From NCBI GenBank assembly GCA_022457155.1, contig JAJGOT010000526.1:386001-450000 (forward strand): DNA of 64,000 nt, given 5' to 3'. The position numbers were made by a program, and so were the translations under genes. Below the pieces are notes generated by a model that was given only the letters and a program-made list of their open reading frames with translations, had not been told where the DNA came from and made no database searches. Below are positions 40,910-52,623 of this stretch, one piece after another. Numbering within the stretch: position 1 is the first letter of the stretch; the number at the start of each line of letters is the position of its first letter. The stretch comes from Cladopsammia gracilis. Taxonomy: Eukaryota; Cnidaria; Anthozoa; Scleractinia; Dendrophylliidae.

Positions 40910-41679
40910 CAAGCTCCCTTAATCAATGTTTGTCGATTGTCTCAACTGACTTTCAAGATGGTGTTAACGACTTGAATGTAAGCGCAAATGAAAGTATTTT
41001 TTTTTCTTTTGTTTGCCGAATGACGCAAAAGAATGCCCAAAACTGTAATAAGCCATTTTCGTATTTAAAATTACCGCTGAATTCAAACACCAATGACACA
41101 TTGATACAGGGTTAGACTCGACCTGATGTAAAATGTTCACAAATACCGGCAGAAGGTGCGTGAAATTTGAAAGTTAAACAATAGACAGAGCTCTGAACAG
41201 GTCATCTTCTCGCCTGAATTTGTGAATTTGTCACTTCAGATTGAGGCTAACCCTGTAAAAATGCGTCTTCAGTGCTTTCATTCAGCGACCATAGCGAATT
41301 CGAAACTGGACTATTGAATGTTGATAAAAATGCAAAAATCGCTATTGAATCTGTGTTACGCGCAAATGTTTGTTTTATGGCGCTAATGAATGTATCTTGG
41401 TCGCCAGTTCACGCAAAGGAATGCGTATTTTCTCGTAATGAACAGCAAACGGTGTACTACAAACCACCTTATGTAGGCCCCTTTTCAATGTAGCCCAGAA
41501 GAGAATACGTAAACTGCTCAGACGTTATTTTAACAATGTTGACATTAACTTAGGTTTTTTCTATTTCAAAATCCGCAACATGTTCAGTGTGAAAGACCCT
41601 GTCCTAACTGAGCTCCGCTCACGCGTTGTCAGTACAAGTTTTCTTATGCAGGCTGTGGTGCTTGTTACGTTGCATTCTC

Positions 41680-41726
41680 GTCCCCAGAGCTCCACGGTTT
41701 TTTTTTAAATTACGTCTCGTGTAGCT
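41680..41726. repeat. CATTCTCGTCCCCAGAGC terminal-repeat-like motif
   Basis: The same motif occurs as a ~60-bp hairpin at 42905-42962 and in inverse at 43122-43140 (and at the copies 61197-61253, 61414-61431), suggesting ends of short non-autonomous elements. Confidence 0.55.
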
Positions 41727-42126
41727 CTGGTAACGGACAAAAATTTGAATTTTTTGATTGGCCGTTTAAAAATGAATGCGCAACAAGGTAAAAAAATTTA
41801 CGCTTCTACGCATAAGGTTTTACTTCCGGTTGAATTTCAAATGTTGAAGTCCTATGACGACTACATCAACAAAACCAACGTTACCTTTTGTTTGGTTTAG
41901 CAGGTAAAGATACGGCTGCTAAATTTCAAAGTATAACGGGATATGATTGTCGCTAAATATGAGCGATTCGTTTCCGAAAATAATCAGTATGTGTCTTGGA
42001 AGACGAAGCTATAAGCGGCCACGCTTGCAACAGGGACGAGTATTAATTAAAGGAGAGGCAGAAATCCTGAAGAAAGAAAAGCCCAAGGGTGAAAAGAAAT
42101 ATTACCACTAGGTTAGCCATTTTAAA

Positions 42127-42148
42127 TAACAACAACAACAACAACAAC
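42127..42148. repeat. (AAC)n microsatellite
   Basis: Seven AAC units; copy 3 (60420-60439) has fewer, a simple length polymorphism between duplicates. Confidence 0.9.
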
Positions 42149-43270
42149 GCTATCAGCACTCTCGTAAAGCAAGTTATATTACATTTTCTTTATTGGGTAG
42201 CACTCTTTGCTACAACTTGAAATACAAATCTAGGAAAACGAAGGTCACTCGAAGCCCAATTAAAATAACATGAAACGAATGCAAAACAAAAATTCCTCGA
42301 TATTTCTTACCACTGTTCGATGAAATAAGCCTAATCAATGACCACAGCGTGTCCATCAACAAACTTAGCTGTCCCATCAACTGATTTGGTCGGATATGAT
42401 AGCGTTCAGTGGCGAAACGATAAATACACAGCTCCCAAACGAAAGAAATCGGTTGACTTATCGAGGATTTTCTAAAACCAGTTGGTAAAATACAAAGACA
42501 ATCTTTCTTCTAAATAACAGCAGCACGTAAAGCTTTTAAAAATATTAAACAAACATCGGTGATAAACATTTTAAAAACATGCATTTTATGAACTTAACGT
42601 TTCTTATGCTAGTCAACATACAACCTATACTAATAAAGTAACAGCTTTTCGCTGCTAACATTGGCATTCAATGCTGGCTGTAAATCCTGAATAAATAAGG
42701 TCTCTTTAACCTTACAATGGTAGCCAGTCTTGCCAGACGCCAAAATGTCAAAATGGTCCCATTTGATGTCACCGCTGTTTGTTTAATATTTTTAATCAAG
42801 CTACGATGGCCGAAGACCAAGAGTTTATATGACACGTAAAGCTTTTCTTTTTCTTTTTCAGCGCGACGTTGTACAGTCCTTTCGAACGCCATTCCACACA
42901 CGGAGCATTCTCGTCTCCAGAGCTCAACCAAACGAAACGAGGGCTCTGGGGACGAGAATGCACACACGAAAGGTTTTCTTATTTCCGGTTTCTGGCATTG
43001 AGCAAGCACAATAGTACATTAATGCATTAGGCATGCGCTAACGGATGTCGTTGATTTTACGACATCCGGAAGGCACTGTTACCAGAGCCCTTCGTTTTTA
43101 CCGCTGACCAAACGAAACGAAGGCTCTGGGGACGAGAATGGTTACGTTGGTGAAACTAGCCGACACCTCTCGACACGCATGCGCGAACATTTAATACTCC
43201 GATTCCAGAAAAAATCGGAAGTTGCATGGAAGTGAGGCTTAATAGCCCTCGCGGGATTGAAATATAAACA

Positions 43271-43975
43271 TGGCGGACGATGAAAAGGAGCTTTTGGAAA
43301 GGTAGGTGTTCGTATATCATCCTTCGATCAGCTGTTAGCTGTTTATTTTAAACTTGCTGTTTAGGCATATGGTTTCATATAAAATTTGCTCAATTTGCTT
43401 TCTCAAGATCAAGAACCTGCAATCAGTGGAAACAATGGACGAAACAATTGCAAACGGAAGCGGAGTTGTTAGCAAATATAAAGCTACTTCACCGGAGCAA
43501 ATTATGAACAAGGAGAAAAAGCTTGGCCACAAATGCTGTCCAATGCTGTGCAGCAGCACGCTGTAATAACCGAAGTGAAAATAGACCTGATCTATCATTT
43601 CATGAGTTTCCATCGGACACACAACAAAGGAAGAAGTGGGAAATTCGAATGAAAAGAGGAGATGCCTTCTTTGCCACTGTAGAAAACAAGTTCTGTTGTT
43701 CCGAACACTTCCTACCGACGGATTTTAAACATAGTCTGACTACCGGGTCATAGACGAGACTTAAAACCGGGAACCGTGCCATCGGTTTTTGCTTGGACAA
43801 AAGTGGATGAAGAATCGCCGTGTAGAGCGAAAAGGCTGAAGTTGAGATGTGAGAAATCTGAAGCTGGGTTAACAAGAGAGAGCGCTCATGAAAGTAAACA
43901 CCAGAGTGAAACTGAAAATTTCTAAAACGACTCTGTTGTTTTCGGTCCACCAACACTTGAAAAGTGGGTAGAAGA
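43271..43975 (+). pseudogene. ISL2EU transposase 5' region with THAP domain (copy 1)
   Basis: ATG at about 43271 (MADDEKELLE) reaches a donor-like GTAGGT at 43302, and an acceptor-like TGCTGTTTAG precedes HMVSYKICSICFLKI at 43365. A THAP zinc domain follows: a CC..C start near 43537 and RSENRPDLSFHEFPSDTQQR, KKWEIRMKR, then FCCSEHF at about 43690-43710. THAP domains bind the transposon ends. A frameshift near 43560, a stop/shift at 43751 and a TAA at 43923 separate it from the DDE frame. The 43751 and 43923 lesions recur in copies 2 and 3; the 43560 one recurs in copy 3. Confidence 0.65.
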
Positions 43976-43976
43976 A

Positions 43977-45047
43977 ATGAAGATGGAAAATGAAAGGCTC
44001 CTTCATGAATTACAAGAATGTAAAGCTAGGGAGAGGATTTCCAAGTTTGGTCTGGAACGATTTTTAAGTAGTAATGAAGATATAAAATTTTATACTGGAT
44101 TCCCTGATTATGCAACTTTACTAGAATTCTGGAAATATGTTGAGCCTAATGCCTCAAAATTAACATATTTCAGTTATGTACGTGATAATACTGATTCTGT
44201 TAATTTTGAAGACTACTTTCCATTCATTGCAGGGAAAGAAAAGAGGTTTCCTGGAAGCAATGTTGGTTGTTCCAGAAGGTTGCAACCGATTGACGAGTTT
44301 TGGCTTTCTCTAACTCGTTTAAGACTTGGGTTATTTGAGCGTGACCTTGCTTTTAGGTTTAGTATTTCAGAACCAGTTGTTTCAGATATAACTATAACAT
44401 GGGCTAATTACCTATATTTGATGTTAGGAAGCTTACCAATATGGTCGTCTAAAGAGCAGATTAAACAGCATCTACCTGAAGTTTTTAAGGGGGAATTTGA
44501 AAACATAAGATGCATAATAGACTGCACAGAAATAAAATGCCAGACCCCTCAAGACCTTGAGAAACAAAGTGAACTTTATTCTGAATACAAGTCCCACAAC
44601 ACATTCAAAGGTCTTGTGGGGATTTCCCCGAATGTTTGGATTACATTTGTGAGTAACTTGTATGGAGGAAGTATATCTGACAAGGAGATTGTAAAATGCA
44701 CTTCTTTTGTTGACTTGCTGGATGAAAATGATTTGATTATGGCTGATCGTGGATTTGACATTCAGGATTTACTGGCAAATAAGAAGGTTACACTTTTCAT
44801 TCCTCCTAAACGACAAAGTAAATCTGAACAGTTTTCTAAGAAAGAATGTTTTGAAACTATGAGAATTGCCAATTTGAGAATCCATGTTGAAAGGGCCATC
44901 CGAAGAATCAAGGGTTGGCACATCTTTGATGGTGTTGTGCCATTAAGTTTATGTGGAGTGGTAAATCAGCTCTGGACAGTGAGCTGCATGTTTGCTAGTA
45001 AACTGGCAAAAGCCTGCATTAACATGTTAACAGTTTTAAAGATTTAA
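43977..45047 (+). CDS. ISL2EU transposase, DDE_Tnp_4 domain (copy 1, 356 aa)
   Basis: A long intact frame. N-terminal coiled coil (MKMENERLLHELQECKARER), HTH_Tnp_4-like region around residues 100-160 (IDEFWLSLTRLRLGLFERDL), then the RNase H-fold catalytic core. Asp182 is in IIDCTE, Asp257 in MADRGFD and Glu305 in HVERAIRRIK, the DDE triad of the DDE_Tnp_4 family shared by PIF/Harbinger and ISL2EU. The core itself shows no defect. Whether a full THAP-fused protein can still be made is doubtful because of upstream lesions. Confidence 0.85.
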   Translation: MKMENERLLHELQECKARERISKFGLERFLSSNEDIKFYTGFPDYATLLEFWKYVEPNASKLTYFSYVRDNTDSVNFEDYFPFIAGKEKRFPGSNVGCSRRLQPIDEFWLSLTRLRLGLFERDLAFRFSISEPVVSDITITWANYLYLMLGSLPIWSSKEQIKQHLPEVFKGEFENIRCIIDCTEIKCQTPQDLEKQSELYSEYKSHNTFKGLVGISPNVWITFVSNLYGGSISDKEIVKCTSFVDLLDENDLIMADRGFDIQDLLANKKVTLFIPPKRQSKSEQFSKKECFETMRIANLRIHVERAIRRIKGWHIFDGVVPLSLCGVVNQLWTVSCMFASKLAKACINMLTVLKI

Positions 45048-45340
45048 GTGAACCATTCACTGGAAAATGTTAAAATCCTAAGATACAAAAACTTATTGTC
45101 AAGGGTTAAAATATTGAAGTTGCAGTTATGTTAAATTTCTATGATTCTGGAGATTCCGTTCCTTTGAACTAAGGTTTTAAAATTCAATTGTCAATTACCA
45201 TAATCAAAGTACAACAAGTGTTTGCATTCTTTCTCACTGTGCATGTCAAATATGAAACATGAATATTATACAAAACTGATTGTTAGTGATCACCTAAAAG
45301 TATACCTAGATAGGCCATCTTTGAGCTTGGGGTAAGCTAA

Positions 45341-46556
45341 CTAATAGATGATATATGCATCATAAAATTCTTCAATGTTCTTTTGTTTCTTCTTCCACCA
45401 TTCTGGCTCAAAGGAAATTTCTGTGCAAAAAAATTCTCCCTTACTTCCAAGGATTGCAAGGACATCCCAAAGTCTTTTGACAACATACAGTTGCTGTTGT
45501 ACTTGATAAAAGTACATATGATTCTTGTTGACTTGTAGTACACCGGAATCAGACATTTTGCATATAGATTTCCGCATTAGAGCATCTTTCAGGCTCTCAC
45601 CATCCTTGACAATGATATTCTTAGCTTCAAAAATTCCATGTGGATCACTCTTGCTTGGATTTGTTATCAGACCATCTGGAGGGGCACCCAAAATTCCCTT
45701 TTCTTTTTCAATAAAGAAACCACATTTTTTTACTGTGGCCTGTGTGTGTCCCTGCCTGTGCACCATTTCAATGTACCTGTCTATCACTAGTTGCTCATTC
45801 CTTAAGCCATCTCTCATGGCCTGTGACTGATAGTTGTTGTCATAATTTAGGACTTCTTTGATTACTTTAGTTGGCGAAGTCCCTACCTTGTGAGTGCATC
45901 CAACCCTGTAACTCTTTGAAGCTGTCACTCTACCAAACCTGTGTTTATACCATTCTTGGCAAGCAGACTGTGTTCTTGTCGGAGACTCTATTTCAGCAAT
46001 TTCATCTTCAGTCTTGCAAAGGCTTCTTTTTATTCTGTCACAACGATTATGTATTTCATGTAGAGACACCGGGTGTTCTTTCACTGGTGATATTATTTGA
46101 AAAACAGTGTCCTTATGATGTCTCATTTCCTCCCTTCCCTCGACTATATCACCAACTTCTGTTTCGCAACTTGAAATTGAAGGTGGACAGTTAGAAGAGA
46201 TACAACTATCATTATCTTGAATGACTGTTCCACACTCTTTGAGTTGCACGTGAAGTGCAGAACCATAGGCAACCTCTCCAACTATTGTGCCAATTAACTT
46301 GATGCTATCTGCATCAGGGATCATTTTCGAAAATGGAACAGCAGGATTTACTTTCTGTACATTTTGTTTCAATTTTTGAACAGATTCTAGGTCTAACGTA
46401 CGCGATTTTGGTGGTCTTGGATCGAACAGGGTGGGATAGACACCTCGTCGCTTTCTTCCCCGGATATCTGATGAATGGCGGGGTTTAAGAAGTTTCCCCA
46501 GGAAAGTGTTCAAGTTAGGTTTACCTTGTTTGGTGCAATGAACTTGAAGTCCTGAC
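45341..46556 (-). CDS. YqaJ-like recombinase/exonuclease of ISL2EU (copy 1, 5' truncated)
   Basis: Open from the junction with the C1q gene to the stop at 45341; 390 residues are readable from 46513 (codon TTG, so no true start) and a further ~14 codons upstream keep the frame. PD-(D/E)xK nuclease motifs are in order: CQEWYKHRFGRVTASKS, GLRNEQLVIDRY, GILGAPPDGLI, IFEAKNI, and the helical MYFYQVQQQLYV. This matches the YqaJ/lambda-exonuclease fold carried as a second gene by ISL2EU transposons. It is convergent with the transposase, 3' ends ~295 bp apart. The N-terminus is lost at the junction. Confidence 0.82.
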
Positions 46557-48435
46557 CATAACTACAGCAGCAGCAAAATAAACACCAGTCATATCGGCAA
46601 TAAATCTTCCTTTGGTGGATTCCGTGTTTGGAGACAGACATCGTGTGTCAACGTCTTCCCATTGCTCGATACCTTTCCACCATTCACCACCGCTGTACCT
46701 ACTTGTTTTGGACCTCAGCGACAAACAAGGATGCTGATTATCATCCGTAATCAGGGTAGCAAAGAATGTGGAATTGTTAGCAAGGAATGTGGAATTTGGA
46801 TCAGAGTACACAGAAACAGAAATCGCTTCCGATGCATTCAGACGAACAAGAACAGCAACGCTAAATGATACACTAGAACCTGCTTCAGCACTTGATGAAA
46901 TTGACAAAACTTCTTGGTGCGCAGATCCGATTGCTTCTAATCTTACTCCAACAAGGCCTTCAAAAGCAACTTTTATTACCATATTCGTTGAAAGAACGTA
47001 AATTCCACTATGCACCACGGAAATGTTCCGTAATGTTTCACCACTGGGAGTCTTCCACTCAAATAACTGGTGCCTTCCACTTGAACCAAAACTGAGCGAT
47101 CGATGCCTTAGTTTAACAGTTCTGTAAAGTTCTAACTCATTCAAGAATTGGACGGAACGCGTAGCGGACACAAGAGAAAAACTGTTATCTTGGGATTTTA
47201 GACATATGGAGATAAGCTCGCTCTTTTTAAGGTCCAGGAGTCCTGCAAATCCAACGGTGTAGTTGTTTTGTTGGTTTAGGGTTCTGAAAACCTCAACGTA
47301 ACACCCTTCACACTTTCGTGGTCCAACACAGGCAGTCACGTTTTCCGAGACGTTTCCTTCAAGAGTGAAAATTAGTGATATAAAATACGTACCAGTTAAA
47401 GTTGCCATAAAGTCTCCCTTGTCGCAAGGTAATGTCGGATTTGGATTAAACATATTGCTATTTATGTAAGCAAGTTGGTTTCCAGCAGTTGACACAGATG
47501 TTATCACTGACCTCTCACAAGGCACAGATGCATTGCGAACATGTTGAAAGGTTTGATGAAGGCCTGGCCGTTGACCAGGTGCCAGAAATTGCACCATAGA
47601 AAATATAGAATCTGAAATTATTCGATATCTTTCAACATTTTCAATTCTGGTACACAGGTCAATTTTCTGCCCTTTTCGTAAGTAAAGTACTCCAATGCAC
47701 TTATCACAAAGTTGCCTGATAATCCCTCGCTCACTTTGGACGCCGTAATGCCATTAAAGGCAATTGTTGTTTTCGGAATACAAACTCCACTGTGAAAGGT
47801 CGCGTTACCAGATTGGTCTTCCAAAATTAAAGTGCTTTGTATAAAATACAAACCGCTGCTCTTTATGTCAACAAATGAAAACTTCGACACACTAAGAGTT
47901 TTAGAGAAAACTGGATCCCAGTAATAAACTTTATCAAACTTCGCCCCATTACCATTTTCGATCTTGTCTGTCTTCGCCAAAAATCCGGCAGCATAATCAC
48001 TTTCCCATCGAGACACCATAACAACGGAAAAGCTGCTGTTGCGCAACACTTTCCACGAAGAAACACTTTGACACTGCACTTCTATAAAAATAGAGAGATA
48101 CTGCTCTGCAAAGAGTCGAACCGTACCCGCAAGTGTCAAAGTGCTAACAAAAGCACCACTTGGGGAATTTGAAGGTTTTGGCTGAAATGTTTTCAGACGG
48201 GCTTTGCTATTCTGTCCATCAAGTAATATACTCAGATTAATTTGAGATAAACCTGAATGCTGGATTAAAACATTAGCACTGATAAGGTAAAAGCCATTTT
48301 TCTTTGCTTTAAACCTTCCAGAGGTTGAGTTAAACTGGGCACTGTCCTGACAAAATGAATGAAATGGTGGTGCCATGGTTCTCCATCTATCAATTTCTCC
48401 ACAAAAAGAACTTGGACTGGCTTCCTCCTCTTTAA
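46550..48435 (-). pseudogene. C1q-like multi-domain gene, downstream exon (3' truncated, one frameshift)
   Basis: Acceptor (poly-A/T tract then GTTTCGTCAG) at 48436, entering in a phase that fits the upstream exon. It encodes about five C1q/TNF-like jelly-roll repeats, each with a GxY(F/V)-type strand: NGFYLISANVLI, SGLYFIQSTLIL, TGTYFISLIFTL, SGIYVLSTNMVI, TGVYFAAAVVMV. A frameshift near 47675-47705 breaks the second repeat: the expected GVLYLRKGQKIDLC reading is in another frame. The fifth repeat is cut short at the ISL2EU junction. Probably a secreted or surface C1q-like protein; this locus lacks its 3' end. Confidence 0.7.
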
Positions 48436-49531
48436 CTGACGAAACAAAAAAAAAAACAGAATTTTTTCATGAGATGAACACAGCGATTGAATTGGCCGCG
48501 CATCACCGCAGGTTAGTGGAAGAAATAAACACTAGCACCTGCTAATGACATGACGTGATGAAAAAGCTCGAGTGGTAACCCTTCCTACAAATTGCCACAT
48601 TTATTGGTATCTGCAACATTCTATGTAACGTAACCTACATGGGTCCAAATACATACATAAGTCTTTCTAGTGAAACAGATGTAGTTATGGTACAAAGGGG
48701 AATTTCAATTCCAATCTTATGTCTCTTGTACATGTATATGTTGCAAGTATTTTTTTTTAGGTAAATATAATTTTTCACTAGGTTAACTTTTTTTCACTAG
48801 ATAATTTTTTTCTAATTTTGAAGTTGTAGTGAAATAGTTTTTATTAGTTTACCTGTTTCTTTATTTGACATAAAACCTAGGTTATCTACGATGGTTAGGT
48901 TTGTGTTTGGGTTACAGTTAGTTTTGTGTTAAGGTTATGGTTAGCTTAGTGTTAGGGTAAGGGTTAGCTTTGAGTTACAGTGAGAGAGTAACACAACAAA
49001 TAAAACTGGGCATTCTAAGAAAACAAGTTTTAGTCTTGCATGAATTAAATGTTGGATGAGGGGAGTCTGGGACCAATAATAAACAATAATACAAAGAAGT
49101 TAAAGCCATTTGTCAACCTTGTCCTGTGTGGCATCAGGGGGGGTAATATGAAAAGTGGAGGTGGTTATTTTTATCTTGTTTTTTAATAGAAAAAATGCCT
49201 AGTTAAAAAAAATTACCTATTGAAAACTTTTAACTACAACATAAACACCGTCGGTATAGTTATTTGAGGTTATACTGCCACGCAACAACATTTCAGTATT
49301 CGGAATGACGTAAATCCTTCCTAATGTGTACCACACGCACAAGACAAGAAAAGACAAGTTAAGTTAAGACAAGTGAATTCGCGTTTAAATTGTATGCAAA
49401 ATGTCAACAGTCTTGTTTGTTATAAAGAAAAGCTTATTTAAAAGTTCGGGAAAGGGAGAGTATTAAAAAAGTATTGAATCAGAGAGGAATAAAAATAATC
49501 GAGTGATATGAATTTAATTTACGATTCTCAC
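48436..49531 (-). other. C1q-like gene intron with degenerate telomere-like repeats
   Basis: Between the two C1q exons. 48885-48990 has GGTTAG/TTAGGG-like units (e.g. GTGTTAGGGTAAGGGTTAGC), too diverged for a true telomere. Otherwise nothing is recognised. Confidence 0.6.
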
Positions 49532-51292
49532 CTGCAAAGAATCCAGGGGTAGAAAGGGTTTTCGCTCCAACCAATACCAATGAGAAACCCGTTTCCATGG
49601 AAATGCTCCAGGATGACGATTCAGTGGTTGCCACGTAGACGGAGATATTTTGACCCTTTCTAAGTTTAATAGAACCAGCAACATTTAGAGTGGTATATCG
49701 CTTTGGATTTTCATTCAGAGAGAACAGACCATTCCCGGTATCGATTACGTCGTCAATGGCTATCATAACAGACAAGTTGCCCCTAGCATAACCCTTAAAA
49801 ATAACGTTACAAGACACGAAGTAAGTACCTTCAAGATGTGTGCGATAAACTCCGTCGGTTGAAAAGAACGCGTTGTCAAACGAGAACAAGCCTGAGACGT
49901 TATATGTTTTCCACGATGTAACTTTCGTCCATCCTTGGGAATTGAGAGATGTGGATTCCTTTAGCGTTGCTGCAACACCTGGCCAGTCGTAGGAAACCAA
50001 TGAAACGCCTAAAAAACCATCTATTATTTTCCTGTCGTGAACATCGTTGTAGATATAAACAGTCAGTGTGTCACCTTTCTCCAGCCAAACAACGCCACTG
50101 ACACTTAGTGAACTTGGACCTGATGACAGCGTCTTCTCAGCCGGAATTCCACTGTTACCGGTTAAACCAGTGGGAACGTCGTTGATAGCGACAAGCAAAT
50201 AATCCGAACTTCTGTTTAATGAATGTGAAACATTGGTATTCACCAGAGCTGTCACTAAGAAAATTCCATCAGCGCTTGAATGAAACGTACTGCGAGTTGT
50301 CTTCAAAATCATATCTTGTGACTGAAAATTCCGCTGTGAGCTGCTTATGCTCCAGTTTTCCACCCTGTTCCATCCAGCGGTCTTTCCTGCTTGATTATCC
50401 GCATGTAAACTGACTGAAAATTGAGGAGCAGTTTCTCTTTTTATTCCGAGAAAAAGGCCAGAGTAACTGCTGCCCGATTGGACTGTTAGGATTTCAGCAC
50501 TTATTGACTCGATACACAGTTCAACACAATCCCCGCGGTTCAGGTAAAACATTCCAGTCACACCAGTGGAATACTTCATTGCTCCAGATGAGTGCTTTTG
50601 AACTAAAGTAGTATTGGAGTTCAAAACAATGGCAAGAAGGCAGCGAGTTAATTGGTTATTAGATTCGACGTTGATGTTGGAAGTAAACAGGTGAATTCCT
50701 TCAAGAATTGCACAGAACAGTCCAACGGAGGGTGATGCTCCGCTGTGCATACTGAACAAACCTTTAGTGCCGCTTGTTCTCCAGCTCTCAATCCGGGTCT
50801 TCTTTTGGGTTTGAATAGCTAGGTCACTTGATAACACTGCATGAAAACCCGGCACAGAGCCTATGCGTGACATCTGTACAACCGAAAAAGTGCTGTCGAG
50901 CAGCAATGCTCCCATGGAACCATGCAAGTACAAGGCTAACACATCATTTTCATAAAGGCGCAGAAAACCTGAAAGACTTAACGTCCTTTCTAAAGTCGTA
51001 TTACCGTACACACCTGAAATGCCATTTGTTTCATGGAACTCGCCATTTATCACCAAAGTCGCTTTTAAAAATCCATCACTTGTGTTTACCATATGTAGAT
51101 TAAGAGCAACAAAGTATATTGCTGGTTCGGGTGTAACGAAACTGTCAGAGAAGCTCTTTCCTCCCGAAGCGGCGGCCTCAAAGAATCCTTTTCGTGAAGT
51201 GACACTCCACGGCTTCACCAAAGTCCACCCAACATCAGGCATATGATGGACTGTGCATCCTAAATAACTGGAAACTCCCACCTCAAGAAATG
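49532..51292 (-). CDS. C1q-like multi-domain gene, upstream exon (four domains)
   Basis: 1761-nt exon between acceptor TTATTACCCACAG and donor GTGAGA. It has no stops over 586 codons. Four C1q-like repeats of ~145 residues are each marked by a (I/T/V)YF-type strand and a later LxLSG..xLxxGDxLxLY strand: AIYFVALNLHM/LSLSGFLRLYENDVLALYL, GIHLFTSNINV/TGMFYLNRGDCVELCI, GIFLVTALVNT/LSVSGVVWLEKGDTLTVYI, GTYFVSCNVIF/LNVAGSIKLRKGQNISVYV. Such jelly rolls form trimeric ligand-binding heads in extracellular proteins. The 5' exon with signal peptide is not identified. A partial duplicate is at 56415-56977. Confidence 0.78.
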
Positions 51293-52600
51293 CTGTGGGT
51301 AATAACAGTAAAAAAGTGTTATATCGCTGTGGTTCTCATGTATAATAGATGGCTATTATTTTATCAAAAGGAGAACATGATAACACAAAGCTTTTAAACG
51401 AAACTTGTAAATAGCGATAAGTCAGTTTTACATCATGTTGCAATCTTCTGTATTTCGGTATTTAATAGAAGTCTTTTGCCTTCTTGGTCATCCTTTAGTC
51501 TTTGGTATGGTTGCTGAATTTCATTCAAGAGAAAATATTTAATATAATTAACTGAAAACCACAGGTAGCCCAAGTTGTACATATTGTGGAAAATCATTAA
51601 GATTGATATAAAACTGAGTTTATGTGTGTGTTTTATCGCACTGTAAATTCATTTGTGCAATATCTTACTATATAATTGGTGTAATCATAATAAAACGAGC
51701 GAGAATAATCGCCATACATTTGAATTAATTATTATTCTATCGTGATTTAATTGTTGCTCACAATCAATATAAAAGGGTAGCGAAGGTAGCAGAGTGGTAT
51801 TTTAAAGACATGAAATTCGCTGTCTTTTCTTTACTTTTTCCTGTTGCTATCGCACGTTCGCGGGAGTAATCTTGTCGCTCGTCGCCATTTCATTTATTCG
51901 ATGTCGCTGTGTCAACGCTGTGTCGCATGTCGAAATTTACCCCAACAGGGCCTCATATATGGAACAGCCATCTCCGCTCCCCTCGAAGTACTGCATAATG
52001 GTCTTCAGTCTGATAGCACGTCCCCTTCTAATACTTGCGGCAAAACAAAACTGCAGTAAATTTTGAGGGGCGCGGCGCTTCTGCTCCTTGATTTTCTTGT
52101 AAGAACCAGCAAGAAAGCGATTTTCTAAACGAAGAAAGGAATCCCCTCCCCCAGTTTAGTCCACCTCGCTCAATCTTCATACAGTAATACACCACATGAA
52201 AACTGCTGCGCACAGCCGGCTGCTCATAAAAAAGACGCTAAATATATGCACCCAAAGTATTTATTGCGATGTACTCATTCGCGTTTAGATACTCGGGACA
52301 ATAATATTATGGCACTAGTTCCTGGTGTAAGCTCATCGTAACTAATGTCTTTAGTAACATCTCAACCCACTGTGCGGCAAATGAGAAGCATTTTTTCTTT
52401 TTAACTCGACTTCAATTTCCGCTTACCTCGTGCCTTCCGTAAATGGTGCCCTGACAAGGACTCTTCTTCGCTTTCGTCATCTGCTACGGCTACGCAAGCC
52501 CCATTTCAAATAAGGCGTTTCTTTACGACTTGCGATAAATCTTCAAACTGTCGAAGGTCTCCAGGCGAATTTCTTAGGACTTGCTTTTCACTTCAACGAT
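51293..52600. other. Upstream intron/flank of the C1q-like gene
   Basis: No convincing exon. A plus-strand MKFAVFSLLFPVAIARS at 51810-51863 looks like a signal peptide but stops at once. A minus-strand acidic stretch (DDESEEESLSG) near 52440-52480 ends at a donor-like GTAAGC; both are too weak to call. Confidence 0.35.
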
Positions 52601-52623
52601 TCAGTTTATTCCCGGTCTTATAT

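Larger units (their letters stand above)
38893..41462. mobile_element. Element with long imperfect inverted repeats (~450-550 bp arms)
   Basis: 38893-39345 pairs with 40910-41462 in reverse complement (ends TTTGCTGTTCATTTCGAGAA / TTCTCGTAATGAACAGCAAA; inner parts ATTCAAGTCATTAACAC / GTTAACGACTTGAAT). Each arm has its own insertion: a MITE at 39156-39303 on the left and ~210 bp at 41050-41260 on the right. The core holds another inverted repeat and a transposase-like fragment. Confidence 0.7.
41727..46550 (+). mobile_element. ISL2EU DNA transposon, copy 1 (truncated at both ends by segmental junctions)
   Basis: It carries the two-gene set of the ISL2EU group: a plus-strand THAP + HTH + DDE transposase and a convergent minus-strand YqaJ-type nuclease. 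The left edge is defined as the point where identity with copy 3 begins (60019). The right edge (about 46535-46565) is where YqaJ reading joins the C1q gene. No complete terminal repeats are identified, so the true ends may lie inside this interval (for example near 43080). Confidence 0.75.

Noticed and set aside
42668..43014. Opposed 113- and 61-codon frames upstream of the ISL2EU transposase
   Set aside because: Overlap short hairpin elements with CCAGAGC ends; no domain or consistent protein-like signal.
46521..46530. Splice donor (AAG/GTAAAC) at the end of the last C1q exon
   Set aside because: The same bases read as continuous YqaJ coding sequence in another frame, so this is better explained as a chimeric junction; a real donor cannot be fully excluded.
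51810..51870. Signal-peptide-like MKFAVFSLLFPVAIARS on the plus strand
   Set aside because: Stops within three codons and lies on the opposite strand to the C1q gene; no following exon seen.
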